From an uncultured Collinsella sp. (lineage in GTDB: Bacteria; Actinomycetota; Coriobacteriia; Coriobacteriales; Coriobacteriaceae): DNA of 29,158 nucleotides. The notes beneath the pieces are model-generated. The model worked only from the letters and a program-made list of their open reading frames with translations, searched no databases and was not told where the DNA came from. Made by a program: the position numbers and the translations under genes. Positions 7,845 through 15,975 of this stretch are shown piece after piece. The stretch's first letter is position 1, and the number at the start of each line of letters is the position of its first letter. The stretch is taken from the NCBI GenBank assembly GCA_902476475.1, contig CABSDO010000013.1, positions 1-29,158 of the forward strand, in the 5' to 3' direction.

Positions 7845-10724
7845 ATGTCTGATTCCTCTATCGTTATTCGCGGTGCGCGCGAACACAACTTGTGCGATAT
7901 CGATGTATCCATTCCACGCGACCAGCTCGTGGTCATTACCGGTCTTTCCGGCTCGGGCAAAAGCTCGCTAGCGTTCGACACGATCTATGCCGAGGGCCAG
8001 CGTCGTTATGTTGAGAGCCTGTCGAGCTATGCTCGCCAGTTCTTGGGCCAGATGGACAAGCCCGACCTGGATTCGATTGACGGTCTGTCGCCTGCCGTGT
8101 CGATTGACCAAAAGACGACATCCAAGAATCCTCGATCGACGGTGGGTACCGTAACCGAGATTTATGACTACCTACGACTGCTGTTTGCTCGCGTCGGTAC
8201 GCCGCACTGCCCCGAGTGCGGTCGCATAATCGAGCGCCAGACGACCGATCAGGTTGCCGATAAAGTCCTGGCTGCGGGGGAGGGCCGCCGCGCGTTCGTG
8301 CTGGCACCGGTGGTTCGCGGCCGCAAGGGCGAGTATGCCAAGCTGTTCGAGGATCTTCGCGCCGAGGGCTTTAGCCGCGTGCGCGTCGACGGCGAGGTTC
8401 GCTCGCTTGATGACCCTATCGATTTGGATAAGAAATTCAAGCACGATATCGAGGTCGTGGTCGACCGTATCGTGATTCGCGAGAACTCCCTGGGCCGTAT
8501 TGCCGAGTCCGTTGAACAGGCTACTGCGCTGGCGCACGGCAATGTGAACGTATACTTGCTGCCCGACCGCGACGCTCCCGAGGGGACCGAAGGCGAGTTA
8601 CTGGAGTATTCGCTGGCGCTGGCGTGCCCGGAGCATGGACACTCCATCGATGACCTGCAGCCGCGCGATTTCTCGTTCAACGCGCCCTATGGCGCGTGCC
8701 CCGAGTGCGATGGCCTGGGCTTTAAGAAGACGGTCGATGCCGAAGCGCTAATCGAAGACCCCTCGAAGTCGATCGCCGACGGGGTCTTTGGCAGCCTGTT
8801 TGGCAACTCTAACTACTATCCGCAGATTTTCGCTGCGGTCTGCAAACACTTTAAGGTGAGCGTCGATACGCCGTGGGAGGATCTGCCTCCGCGGGTGCGT
8901 CGCGCGTTTTTAGACGGCATGGGCGACACGAAGATTTCGGTTGACTATCAAAAGCTTGATGGGCGTCGCAGCCAGTGGGATACGAAATTCTCGGGTGTAC
9001 GCAACATTTTGTATGAGCGCTATAACGAGACGACGAATGAGAACACCAGGGCGCGCTTGGAGAAGTACATTCGCGAGGAGCCGTGCTCGAGTTGCCATGG
9101 TGCTCGTCTGCGCCCCGAGATGCTCGCCGTTACCGTAGGCGGTAAGTCCATTTACGAGGTCTGCTGCCTGTCGTGCCGCGAGTCGCTTGCGTTTTTCGAG
9201 GGCCTGGAGCTTACCGAGCGTCAGCAGTTTATCGGCGGCCGTATCGTCAAGGAAATCCTGGAGCGCCTGCGCTTTCTGGTCGATGTCGGACTCGACTATC
9301 TGACCCTCGACCGTGCCTCGGCGACGCTTTCCGGAGGCGAGGCCCAGCGCATTCGCCTGGCAACGCAGATCGGCGCCGGTCTCATGGGTGTCCTGTACAT
9401 TTTGGACGAGCCATCGATCGGCCTTCATCAGCGCGATAACGAGCGCCTGATCAAGACACTTGAGCGCCTACGCGATATCGGCAATACCGTCATCGTCGTC
9501 GAGCATGATGAGGATACGATTCGTGCTGCCGACTATGTGATCGACATGGGCCCCGGCGCGGGCGTGAACGGCGGACCCGGGGTCGCCGCGGGAACGCCTG
9601 CCGATATCATGGCGTGCCCCGATTCGATGACGGGTGCCTACCTGACCGGCAAGCGAATGATTCGGGTTCCCGATAAGCGCCGCAAGCCCGGTCGCGGCTG
9701 CCTTAAGATCACGGGCGCCCGCGCCAACAACCTTAAAAACGTTACCGCCAAGATTGAGTTCGGTACGCTTACGGTCGTTACCGGCGTGTCGGGGTCGGGC
9801 AAGAGCTCCCTGGTTACCGACACCATCGCACCCGCCCTTACGAATGCCATTCATCGCTCGACGCGTCCTGTGGGACCGTACAAAAAGCTCGAGGGTATCG
9901 AGTGCATCGATAAGGTGATCGACATTGACCAGTCGCCGATCGGCCGTACTCCGCGTTCCAATCCCGCTACGTACATTGGCCTGTGGGATGATCTGCGCGC
10001 GCTGTTTGCGAGCACACCGGAGTCGAAGGCACGCGGCTACTCGCCGGGACGTTTCTCCTTTAACGTGAGCGGCGGTCGCTGCGAAGCATGCAAGGGCGAC
10101 GGACAAATTAAGATCGAGATGCACTTCCTTCCCGATATCTATGTCCCCTGCGAGGTCTGCGGCGGCAAACGCTATAACCGCGAGACGCTTGAGGTCACCT
10201 ACCGTGGCAAGACCATCTCTGACGTGCTCGACATGAGCGTTACCGAGGCGCTGGCTTTCTTTGGGAATATTCCTCAGATTAAGCGTAAGCTCCAGACTCT
10301 GTATGATGTGGGCTTGGGTTATGTGAGCTTGGGCCAGCCGGCAACGACGCTTTCGGGTGGCGCGGCGCAGCGCGTAAAGCTCGCCAAGGAACTCCACCGC
10401 CGTCAGACGGGTAAGACGTTCTACATTCTGGATGAGCCGACGACCGGTCTCCATTTTGAGGATGTCCGCCAGCTGCTCGACGTGCTGCAGCGCCTGGTCG
10501 ATGCGGGCAACACGGTTCTGGTGATCGAGCACAATCTCGATGTCATCAAGGTTGCCGACCGTCTGATCGATATGGGCCCCGAGGGCGGTAATGGCGGCGG
10601 AACCGTCGTGGTCTCGGGAACGCCGGAGCAAGTCGCGGCGTGTCCGCAAAGCTATACGGGTAAGTTCTTGGCACCGTTGCTCAAGCGCGATCGAGAGCGT
10701 CAGGCACAGCTCGACGCGCAGTAA
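7845..10724 (+). CDS. uvrA: excinuclease ABC subunit A
   Basis: UvrA is the dimeric, ABC-type damage sensor of nucleotide excision repair that delivers UvrB to lesions. The 959-residue protein has the two-ATPase layout: Walker A GLSGSGKSS near 34-42, a zinc-binding insertion (CPEC near 120, then C261-x-x-H264 and a CPEC pair), a first signature LSGGEAQR and Walker B ILDEPS. The second half has Walker A GVSGSGKSS, the CEACKGDGQ / CEVCGG zinc module, a second signature and ILDEPTTGLH. Two deviations stand out: a His replaces the second Cys of one zinc pair, and the second signature reads LSGGAAQR, with Ala840 in place of the usual Glu. Start ATG 7845 has AAGGAG at 7834-7839. Length is normal (~940-970). 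Confidence 0.97.
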   Translation: MSDSSIVIRGAREHNLCDIDVSIPRDQLVVITGLSGSGKSSLAFDTIYAEGQRRYVESLSSYARQFLGQMDKPDLDSIDGLSPAVSIDQKTTSKNPRSTVGTVTEIYDYLRLLFARVGTPHCPECGRIIERQTTDQVADKVLAAGEGRRAFVLAPVVRGRKGEYAKLFEDLRAEGFSRVRVDGEVRSLDDPIDLDKKFKHDIEVVVDRIVIRENSLGRIAESVEQATALAHGNVNVYLLPDRDAPEGTEGELLEYSLALACPEHGHSIDDLQPRDFSFNAPYGACPECDGLGFKKTVDAEALIEDPSKSIADGVFGSLFGNSNYYPQIFAAVCKHFKVSVDTPWEDLPPRVRRAFLDGMGDTKISVDYQKLDGRRSQWDTKFSGVRNILYERYNETTNENTRARLEKYIREEPCSSCHGARLRPEMLAVTVGGKSIYEVCCLSCRESLAFFEGLELTERQQFIGGRIVKEILERLRFLVDVGLDYLTLDRASATLSGGEAQRIRLATQIGAGLMGVLYILDEPSIGLHQRDNERLIKTLERLRDIGNTVIVVEHDEDTIRAADYVIDMGPGAGVNGGPGVAAGTPADIMACPDSMTGAYLTGKRMIRVPDKRRKPGRGCLKITGARANNLKNVTAKIEFGTLTVVTGVSGSGKSSLVTDTIAPALTNAIHRSTRPVGPYKKLEGIECIDKVIDIDQSPIGRTPRSNPATYIGLWDDLRALFASTPESKARGYSPGRFSFNVSGGRCEACKGDGQIKIEMHFLPDIYVPCEVCGGKRYNRETLEVTYRGKTISDVLDMSVTEALAFFGNIPQIKRKLQTLYDVGLGYVSLGQPATTLSGGAAQRVKLAKELHRRQTGKTFYILDEPTTGLHFEDVRQLLDVLQRLVDAGNTVLVIEHNLDVIKVADRLIDMGPEGGNGGGTVVVSGTPEQVAACPQSYTGKFLAPLLKRDRERQAQLDAQ

Positions 10725-10743
10725 AGAGATGTTGTAATGCGAA

Positions 10744-10778
10744 AAGCGCCACCGATTCCTTCCGATTCGGTGGCGCTT
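10744..10778 (+). terminator. terminator after uvrA
   Basis: AAGCGCCACCGA (10744-10755) pairs perfectly with TCGGTGGCGCTT (10767-10778) around an 11-base loop, 19 bp after the uvrA stop. The T-tract is short and interrupted (CTTCTGTGTGT). Confidence 0.8.
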
Positions 10779-10858
10779 CTGTGTGTCGAGATGACGTACG
10801 CGGCCAAATTGGACATATACTTAAGCGTTGCGTTCGCATGCGAAGGAAGGGACATGCC

Positions 10859-11359
10859 ATGGCAAAGGCTGCGAAGACGCCAAAAACCAATGCAATGCGC
10901 GAGTTGGAAAGCGCCGGCATTTCCTATGTTCTCCATACGTACGAAGACGATGGCGACGAATCGTCAGGCTTGGGCGTCGCGATTTCCGAGCAGCTTGGCG
11001 AGGAGCCCGGTCAGGGATTTAAGACCTTGGTTTGCGTGACGCCGTCCAACGACCACGTTGTGTGCTGCATCCCCGTTGCCGACGAGCTCGACCTAAAGGC
11101 CGCTGCGCGTGCCGCGGGAGAAAAGTCTCTGGTCATGATGCATGTCAAGGACCTGCTTGCCGCGACAGGGTACGTCCGCGGCGGTTGCAGTCCGGTCGGT
11201 ATGAAAAAACGCTTTCGGACGCTAATCGATGAGACATGTGTCCTTTGGGATACCATTTTTATCTCGGGCGGCAAACGTGGCTATCAGCTTGAGCTTGCGC
11301 CCGACGACTTAGTTGCATTTTGCGGGGCGACGGTTGCCCCGATCACGAGAGAGGACTGA
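10859..11359 (+). CDS. ybaK: Cys-tRNA(Pro)/aminoacyl-tRNA deacylase, YbaK/EbsC family
   Basis: A trans-acting editing factor that hydrolyses mischarged Cys-tRNA(Pro) in the cytoplasm. With start ATG 10859 it has 166 residues, the normal size for this single-domain family. A conserved Lys lies in GFKTLVC (Lys55), followed by the family blocks GYVRGGCSPVG (105-115) and FISGGKRGYQLEL (134-146). GAAGGAAGGG at 10841-10850 precedes the start; an upstream in-frame extension to 10781 has no homology and overlaps the terminator region. A TATACT (10816-10821) may be its -10 box. It begins a tight operon with murJ (3 bp gap) and uvrC. Confidence 0.9.
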   Translation: MAKAAKTPKTNAMRELESAGISYVLHTYEDDGDESSGLGVAISEQLGEEPGQGFKTLVCVTPSNDHVVCCIPVADELDLKAAARAAGEKSLVMMHVKDLLAATGYVRGGCSPVGMKKRFRTLIDETCVLWDTIFISGGKRGYQLELAPDDLVAFCGATVAPITRED

Positions 11360-11362
11360 GCG

Positions 11363-13663
11363 ATGCCGCAGGAAGAATCGAAGCGCGGAGCTCACTTTGC
11401 AAACGGCTCGGCTTCTCGAGCGTCCGCGTCTGGGGACTCTTCGGTCGAAAACGAGATTCGAAACGCTTGGCCTGCGGCTGGTGGCCCGGGGGAGACGGCT
11501 GTGTATTTGCGCGCCGCCGGTGCCGGTACGGTGCCTCCCCGCACGGTACTCTCCTCCGGTCGTCCCGATGAGACGGCGGTGGTTTTGGCCGCGGCTCAAT
11601 CCCGTGCCGGACGGATGCCTGCCGCCGCCGGGGCGTCTCGTGCGCCGCGTCCCGATGAGACGGCAGTGTTCTTGATGGCGGCTCAGGGAAAGGGCACGCT
11701 GCAGGATGTCCCAGCCGATCGTCCCGCGAGACCTGCAACCGACGGTGATGACGAGCAGCTGCTTTCGGATGACGACTGGTCGCCGCTCGGCTCGACCGAT
11801 CCGGTCGAGGGTGCTGCTGTCGATGACGATGATTGGGATTTCTTGCCGTTTTCTGGTCGAACCGCTGCCGCCAGGGAAGTAGACACGGTGTTTGGTGATA
11901 ATGCCGCAGCTAACGATGACGCTTCGTTTGACAACGATGTCTCGCCTGTTGACGGCGCTTTTTCTGCCGATGATGCCGTTTTGGTCGACGATCCCTTCGC
12001 GATAATCGATGAGCCTGATATCGAGGTTGATTCTCGACAACACACTAAAGTCAGTCCCCAATCGCAGGACGACATAGATGATATGGGCTCGTCGGACTAC
12101 TCTACGGTTGGCCGTTCTGCCGGCCTTATGACTGCGCTGACCATCGTGTCGCGCGTCACCGGGTTTATTCGCACGTGGGCTATGGCTGCCGCCATCGGCA
12201 TGTCGCTGCTCTCGTCTTCCTATCAGGTCGCCAACAACCTGCCCAATATGCTCTACGAGCTCGTGATGGGCGGTATGTTGGTTACCGCCTTTTTGCCGGT
12301 GTACATGAGCGTGCGCCGTGAACAGGGTCGCGACGCCTCAAACGAATACGTAGGTAATCTGCTTGGCATCCTGCTTTTGCTGCTGGGCGGCATTTCGTTG
12401 CTGGGCACCGTGTTCGCTCCGGGCTTTATCTGGACGCAGTCGTTCCTTTCGGGTGACGGCAGCAGCATGAATACTGCCGCGTTCATGTTTCGTTTTTTTG
12501 CCATCCAGATTCTGTTCTACGGGCTGGGCTCGGTGTTCTCGGGTGTTCTCAACGCACACCGTGATTACTTCTGGTCGACGTTTGCCCCGGTCCTCAACAA
12601 TGTGATTGTCATTGCGAGCTTTATGGGCTTTGCTCCTGTGTCCGCACAATTCGGTGAGCGTGCCGGCATCATTCTTATTGCAGCCGGAACGACCTTTGGC
12701 GTCTTTGTCCAGATGGCATGTCAGATCCCCGCGCTCGGCAAGCACGGCGTGCATCCTCATATCCATATCGACTTTAAGGATCCCGCGCTGCGCCAGACGA
12801 TTGCGCTCGGTATTCCGACGCTGCTTGCAACGGTGTGCATGTTTGTTTCGACCTCCATCACCAATGCCGCCGCGCTGGTGGTACAGCCCGAGACCGGTCC
12901 TTCTGTCATCGCGTATGCGCGCCTGTGGTACACGCTGCCCTACGCGCTGATTGCCGCTTCGCTTTCGACGGCGCTGTACACCGAGCTCTCTCACGATGCG
13001 CAGGAGAAAGATTACGACAGTGTCCGTACGGGCATCTCGCGCGGTGTCGCCCAGATGCTGCTCTTCCTGATTCCGTTTGCGTTGTACCTGATTGTTTTCG
13101 CCCGTCCACTCAACATGATTTACTGTGCCGGCAAGTTTGACGAGTCCGGCGTGGCACTGGTGTCCGAGTTCCTTGTCTATCTGGCGCTCTCGCTGCCACT
13201 CTACGGCGTGGTCGTGCTGATGCAGAAGAGCTTCTCTGCTCTGCTCGATATGAAGCCCTATGGCCGCTATTGTCTGTACTCCGCCATTGGGCAGGCCGGT
13301 TCGGTACTGCTGTTCGGAGTGGCCCTCGGCTACGGCATGCCTGCCATCGCGCTTTCGTATGTCGTCGACTACGTTATCTTGGTCGGTTGTTCGCTGTGGT
13401 GGCTGCGTCGTCGTCTGCATGGCCTTCAGGTTAAGTCCATACTGCACGGAGGCTTCTTTGGCCTTTTGCTCGGCGGCCTGGGTGCCGCAGCGGGTGCCGG
13501 CGTTTTGTGGGCGCTCGAGCACTTTGTCGGTGCGCTCGGCGGCTCGATTCTGGTTACCTTGGGCTATGTTTGCGTTGCAGGCATCGTCTCGCTCGCTGTC
13601 ACCTTTGGTCTGGCCGTCGCCTTTAAGATGCCCGAGGTCTCTGCGTTGCTTCGCCGCAAGTAG
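11363..13663 (+). CDS. murJ: lipid II flippase MurJ with long acidic N-terminal extension
   Basis: MurJ (MviN) moves lipid II across the cytoplasmic membrane for peptidoglycan synthesis. The membrane domain starts near residue 252 (GLMTALTIVSRVTGFIRTW) and contains the family block YQVANNLPNMLYELVMGGML, then about 13-14 hydrophobic helices to the end. The family is usually ~510 residues; this protein has 766 because of a ~250-residue cytoplasmic head rich in Asp, Ala and Ser and probably disordered. The head holds three spaced E-T-A-V motifs (Thr45, Thr71, Thr100). Mycobacterial MviN carries a C-terminal cytoplasmic regulatory domain bound by an FHA protein; the extension here is at the other end. 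Start ATG 11363 follows GAGAGGA. It is co-transcribed with ybaK and uvrC. Confidence 0.93.
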   Translation: MPQEESKRGAHFANGSASRASASGDSSVENEIRNAWPAAGGPGETAVYLRAAGAGTVPPRTVLSSGRPDETAVVLAAAQSRAGRMPAAAGASRAPRPDETAVFLMAAQGKGTLQDVPADRPARPATDGDDEQLLSDDDWSPLGSTDPVEGAAVDDDDWDFLPFSGRTAAAREVDTVFGDNAAANDDASFDNDVSPVDGAFSADDAVLVDDPFAIIDEPDIEVDSRQHTKVSPQSQDDIDDMGSSDYSTVGRSAGLMTALTIVSRVTGFIRTWAMAAAIGMSLLSSSYQVANNLPNMLYELVMGGMLVTAFLPVYMSVRREQGRDASNEYVGNLLGILLLLLGGISLLGTVFAPGFIWTQSFLSGDGSSMNTAAFMFRFFAIQILFYGLGSVFSGVLNAHRDYFWSTFAPVLNNVIVIASFMGFAPVSAQFGERAGIILIAAGTTFGVFVQMACQIPALGKHGVHPHIHIDFKDPALRQTIALGIPTLLATVCMFVSTSITNAAALVVQPETGPSVIAYARLWYTLPYALIAASLSTALYTELSHDAQEKDYDSVRTGISRGVAQMLLFLIPFALYLIVFARPLNMIYCAGKFDESGVALVSEFLVYLALSLPLYGVVVLMQKSFSALLDMKPYGRYCLYSAIGQAGSVLLFGVALGYGMPAIALSYVVDYVILVGCSLWWLRRRLHGLQVKSILHGGFFGLLLGGLGAAAGAGVLWALEHFVGALGGSILVTLGYVCVAGIVSLAVTFGLAVAFKMPEVSALLRRK
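11489..11686 (+). repeat. three Thr-centred ETAV repeats in the MurJ head
   Basis: Protein repeats GETAVYLRAA (43-52), PDETAVVLAAAQ (68-79) and PDETAVFLMAAQ (97-108) are spaced 26 and 29 residues apart (Thr to Thr). Copies two and three share the DNA string cgtcccgatgagacggc at 11561-11577 and 11648-11664. The acidic residues before Thr and hydrophobic residues after it look like short linear interaction motifs. Confidence 0.8.
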
Positions 13664-13669
13664 GTAAAC

Positions 13670-15610
13670 GTGACGGGTCACGATAACATTCCAACCCTTG
13701 CCGAACAGGTCTCGCGCGTTCCCACGCAGCCCGGCTGCTACCTTTGGAAAGACGCCAAGGGCGATGTCATCTACGTTGGCAAGGCGAAAAACCTGCGTGC
13801 CCGTATGCGTCAGTACGTGACGCTGCAGGACGAGCGCCAGAAGATCCCGCTTATGATGCAGCTGGTGGCGAGCTTCGACTATATCGTTGTGGAGACCGAG
13901 CACGAGGCATTGGTACTCGAGCGCAATCTAATCGGTCAGTACCATCCGTACTTTAACGTCGATCTTAAGGACGATAAGAGCTACCCCTTTATCGCTATCA
14001 CCAAGAGCGATCTATTTCCCGCTATTAAATACACGCGTGAGCGCCATAAGCCAGGGACGCGCTATTTTGGCCCCTATACCGATAGCCGTGCGGCGCGTGA
14101 AACCATCGATACGCTGCGCAAGGTCATTCCCATTTGCTCAGCATCCTGTGCGGAGTGGCGTCGCTGCCGCCGCATCGTCGAATCTCATAAGGGCGAAGAA
14201 GACATCGTCAATATGATTTGCGCGCAAAACGGACGCCCCTGTTTTGACTATCATGTCGGTCGTGGCCCGGGCGCATGCGTCGGCGCGATTTCTCCTGCGG
14301 ATTATGCCAAGAACGTCAAACGTGTCGAACGTTTTTTGTCTGGCCATCGCAAGGACGTCGTCGACGAGCTGACATTCGAGATGACGGAGGCCGCCGAGGC
14401 GCTCGATTTTGAGCGCGCCGCCCGTGTCAAGCGCCGCCTGGACGTCATTAGGGGTCTGGACGATCGCCAACAGGTTGTCTTTCCATCGAGCGTCGATATC
14501 GATGTTATCGGCTTCTATCGCGAAGAGACCATTTCCGCCGCTTGCGTTTTTGTCGTGCGTGAGGGTCGAACGGTTCGAACCTGCGAGTTCATTCTCGATA
14601 AGGGTTTGGATGTTGACGAAGAGGAACTTCAATCGGGCTTTCTTAAGCGCTATTACGACGAGACGGCTGACATTCCAGCCGAGATCAACCTTTCTGTCGA
14701 TCTTGAGGATGCGGAGGCGCTGGGGGAGTGGCTTGCGGGCAAGCGCGAGCGCTCCTGTCATCTCCATAGGCCGCAGCGTGGCGAAAAGCACCGCTTGCTC
14801 GATATGGCATCCAAAAATGCGCGCCACGCCCTCATGCGCTACATGATGCGTACAGGGTATGCCGACGACCGCACCAATCGGGCGCTCTTGGAGCTCGAAA
14901 GCGCGTTGGCGCTGCCATCGCCGCCGTTGCGTATCGAGTGCTTCGATATCTCTACGCTGCATGGCACCTTTACGGTCGCCTCGATGGTGGTGTTTACCAA
15001 CGGTCGCGCCGACAAGAGCCAGTATCGCCGCTTTAAAATCCAGGCTGAATTGGACGAGGCGAACGACTTCGTTTCGATGTCCGAGGTTTTGGGGCGTCGC
15101 TATACTCCCGAGCGGATGGCCGACGAACGTTTTGGCTCGCGCCCCGATTTGCTCGTTGTCGACGGCGGCAAGCCGCAATTGACGGCTGCAATTAAGCAAC
15201 TTGAGGCCCTTGGGCTCGATATACCAGTTTGTGGCTTGGCAAAGGCCGATGAGGAGGTTTTCGTGCCTTGGGACGAGACTCCCGTCGTGCTTCCGACCGG
15301 GTCCGCGTCGCTCTATCTCATCAAACAGGTGCGCGATGAATCGCACCGTTTTGCAATTACATTCCATCGTGAGTTGCGCGATAAAGCCATGACGGTTTCG
15401 GTACTCGATGACATTCCAGGCGTGGGACCCACTAGAAAACGTGCCATTATGCGCCATTTTGGCTCGATGAAGCGTTTGCGTGCGGCGAGCGAGCAAGAGA
15501 TTGCAGAAGTTCGCGGCATACCTGCCGATGTTGCCAAGGCGGTCCACGAGGCGCTCGTCGCATGGAATGCCGAGCGCGCCGAGGCATCGGCTAGCCATTC
15601 CGATAGCTAA
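13670..15610 (+). CDS. uvrC: excinuclease ABC subunit C
   Basis: UvrC makes both incisions flanking a lesion held by UvrB. The 646-residue protein has an N-terminal GIY-YIG nuclease domain (GCYLWKD, IYVGKAKNLRARM, about 18-95) and a Cys-rich linker. A UVR motif follows (EALDFERAARVKRRLD, near 240-255), then an RNase H-like second nuclease domain (IECFDISTLHG, LLVVDGGKPQL) and a C-terminal helix-hairpin-helix pair (DIPGVGPTRKRAI, EVRGIPADVAKAV). The Cys region is unusual: the common G-R-C-x-x-P-C reads GRGPGAC, while extra Cys lie at 160, 166 and 184. Start GTG 13670 is 6 bp after murJ and has only a weak AGGT ribosome site, implying coupling. A terminator follows. Confidence 0.96.
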   Translation: MTGHDNIPTLAEQVSRVPTQPGCYLWKDAKGDVIYVGKAKNLRARMRQYVTLQDERQKIPLMMQLVASFDYIVVETEHEALVLERNLIGQYHPYFNVDLKDDKSYPFIAITKSDLFPAIKYTRERHKPGTRYFGPYTDSRAARETIDTLRKVIPICSASCAEWRRCRRIVESHKGEEDIVNMICAQNGRPCFDYHVGRGPGACVGAISPADYAKNVKRVERFLSGHRKDVVDELTFEMTEAAEALDFERAARVKRRLDVIRGLDDRQQVVFPSSVDIDVIGFYREETISAACVFVVREGRTVRTCEFILDKGLDVDEEELQSGFLKRYYDETADIPAEINLSVDLEDAEALGEWLAGKRERSCHLHRPQRGEKHRLLDMASKNARHALMRYMMRTGYADDRTNRALLELESALALPSPPLRIECFDISTLHGTFTVASMVVFTNGRADKSQYRRFKIQAELDEANDFVSMSEVLGRRYTPERMADERFGSRPDLLVVDGGKPQLTAAIKQLEALGLDIPVCGLAKADEEVFVPWDETPVVLPTGSASLYLIKQVRDESHRFAITFHRELRDKAMTVSVLDDIPGVGPTRKRAIMRHFGSMKRLRAASEQEIAEVRGIPADVAKAVHEALVAWNAERAEASASHSDS

Positions 15611-15635
15611 ACACGAGCCTAAACAACTGGTATAC

Positions 15636-15664
15636 ATGCTTGCGCGATTTTCAAGCATTTATTT
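15636..15664 (+). terminator. terminator after uvrC
   Basis: ATGCTTG (15636-15642) pairs with CAAGCAT (15652-15658) around a 9-base loop, followed by TTATTT. It lies 25 bp after the uvrC stop and separates the ybaK-murJ-uvrC operon from the transporter operon. Confidence 0.7.
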
Positions 15665-15701
15665 CGCCATGATTACCTGCTGGTTTCGGGTTTTATTAAC
15701 G

Positions 15702-15715
15702 CTAAAACGTTTGAC
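15702..15715 (+). promoter_or_regulatory. LacI/cre-like operator upstream of the nan-type operon
   Basis: CTAAAACGTTTGAC has the A-rich/CG/T-rich centre typical of LacI-family and CcpA operators. Its core TAAAACGTTT is also found in the gap promoter region (28411-28420). It overlaps TTGACT (15711-15716), a -35-like hexamer, so a bound repressor could block transcription. Confidence 0.45.
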
Positions 15716-15743
15716 TAGCCCAAGCGAAAAGCCCTGCTATCCT
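15711..15743 (+). promoter_or_regulatory. possible promoter of the nan-type operon
   Basis: TTGACT (15711-15716) matches five of six -35 bases. TGCTATCCT at 15735-15743 looks like an extended -10, but the 21-bp spacing is long, so the pairing is doubtful. A start near 15750 would give a leader of about 225 nt. The rest of the 365-bp gap (15611-15975) holds the uvrC terminator and the structured leader listed separately; no gene is seen in it. Confidence 0.3.
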
Positions 15744-15774
15744 GCGGGTTGACGAAGACTGATATCTCACCTCG

Positions 15775-15857
15775 CCGATACATACTGTCTGCAGTATCGT
15801 TTGTCAACGAATTCGGTGAACGGTAGTAAATACCGTTCAAGCGGATGTATGTATCGG
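15775..15857 (+). ncRNA. structured leader: three-way-junction-like fold
   Basis: CCGATACATAC (15775-15785) and GTATGTATCGG (15847-15857) are perfect 11-base complements. Between them lie a short hairpin TCGTT/AACGA (15797-15801, 15806-15810) and a perfect 9-bp hairpin TGAACGGTA/TACCGTTCA (15817-15825, 15831-15839, loop GTAAA). The three helices would form a three-way junction in RNA, as in many cis-regulatory RNAs. Alternatively the 9-bp inverted repeat may be a DNA operator for a dimeric regulator. No known riboswitch class is recognised. Confidence 0.45.
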
Positions 15858-15923
15858 TCGCCGAGCGCGGCACCTCAGTTGGGTTTGTCGGTAGGTAAGG
15901 TATATGTCGTCCGCAAGTTGCGC

Positions 15924-15972
15924 GGGGGCAAGTCTAGGTGCTCCCGGGTAAGATTCTCTATTGATAGGAGAA
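15924..15972 (+). promoter_or_regulatory. hairpins covering the ribosome binding site of the solute-binding gene
   Basis: GGGGGCA (15924-15930) pairs with TGCTCCC (15939-15945). Just after it, TTCTCTA (15954-15960) pairs with TA-(G)-GAGAA (15965-15972) around TTGA, with one bulged G. The second hairpin buries the Shine-Dalgarno GGAG (15967-15970) five bases before ATG 15976. This could act as a translation switch together with the upstream fold. Confidence 0.45.
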
Positions 15973-15975
15973 GAC

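Noticed and set aside
12338..13903. 521-residue minus-strand open frame over murJ
   Set aside because: Antisense to the membrane helices of MurJ; Arg/Gln/His-rich with no motif.
14138..15658. 506-residue minus-strand open frame over uvrC
   Set aside because: Antisense to conserved UvrC domains and spans the uvrC terminator region; no ribosome site seen.
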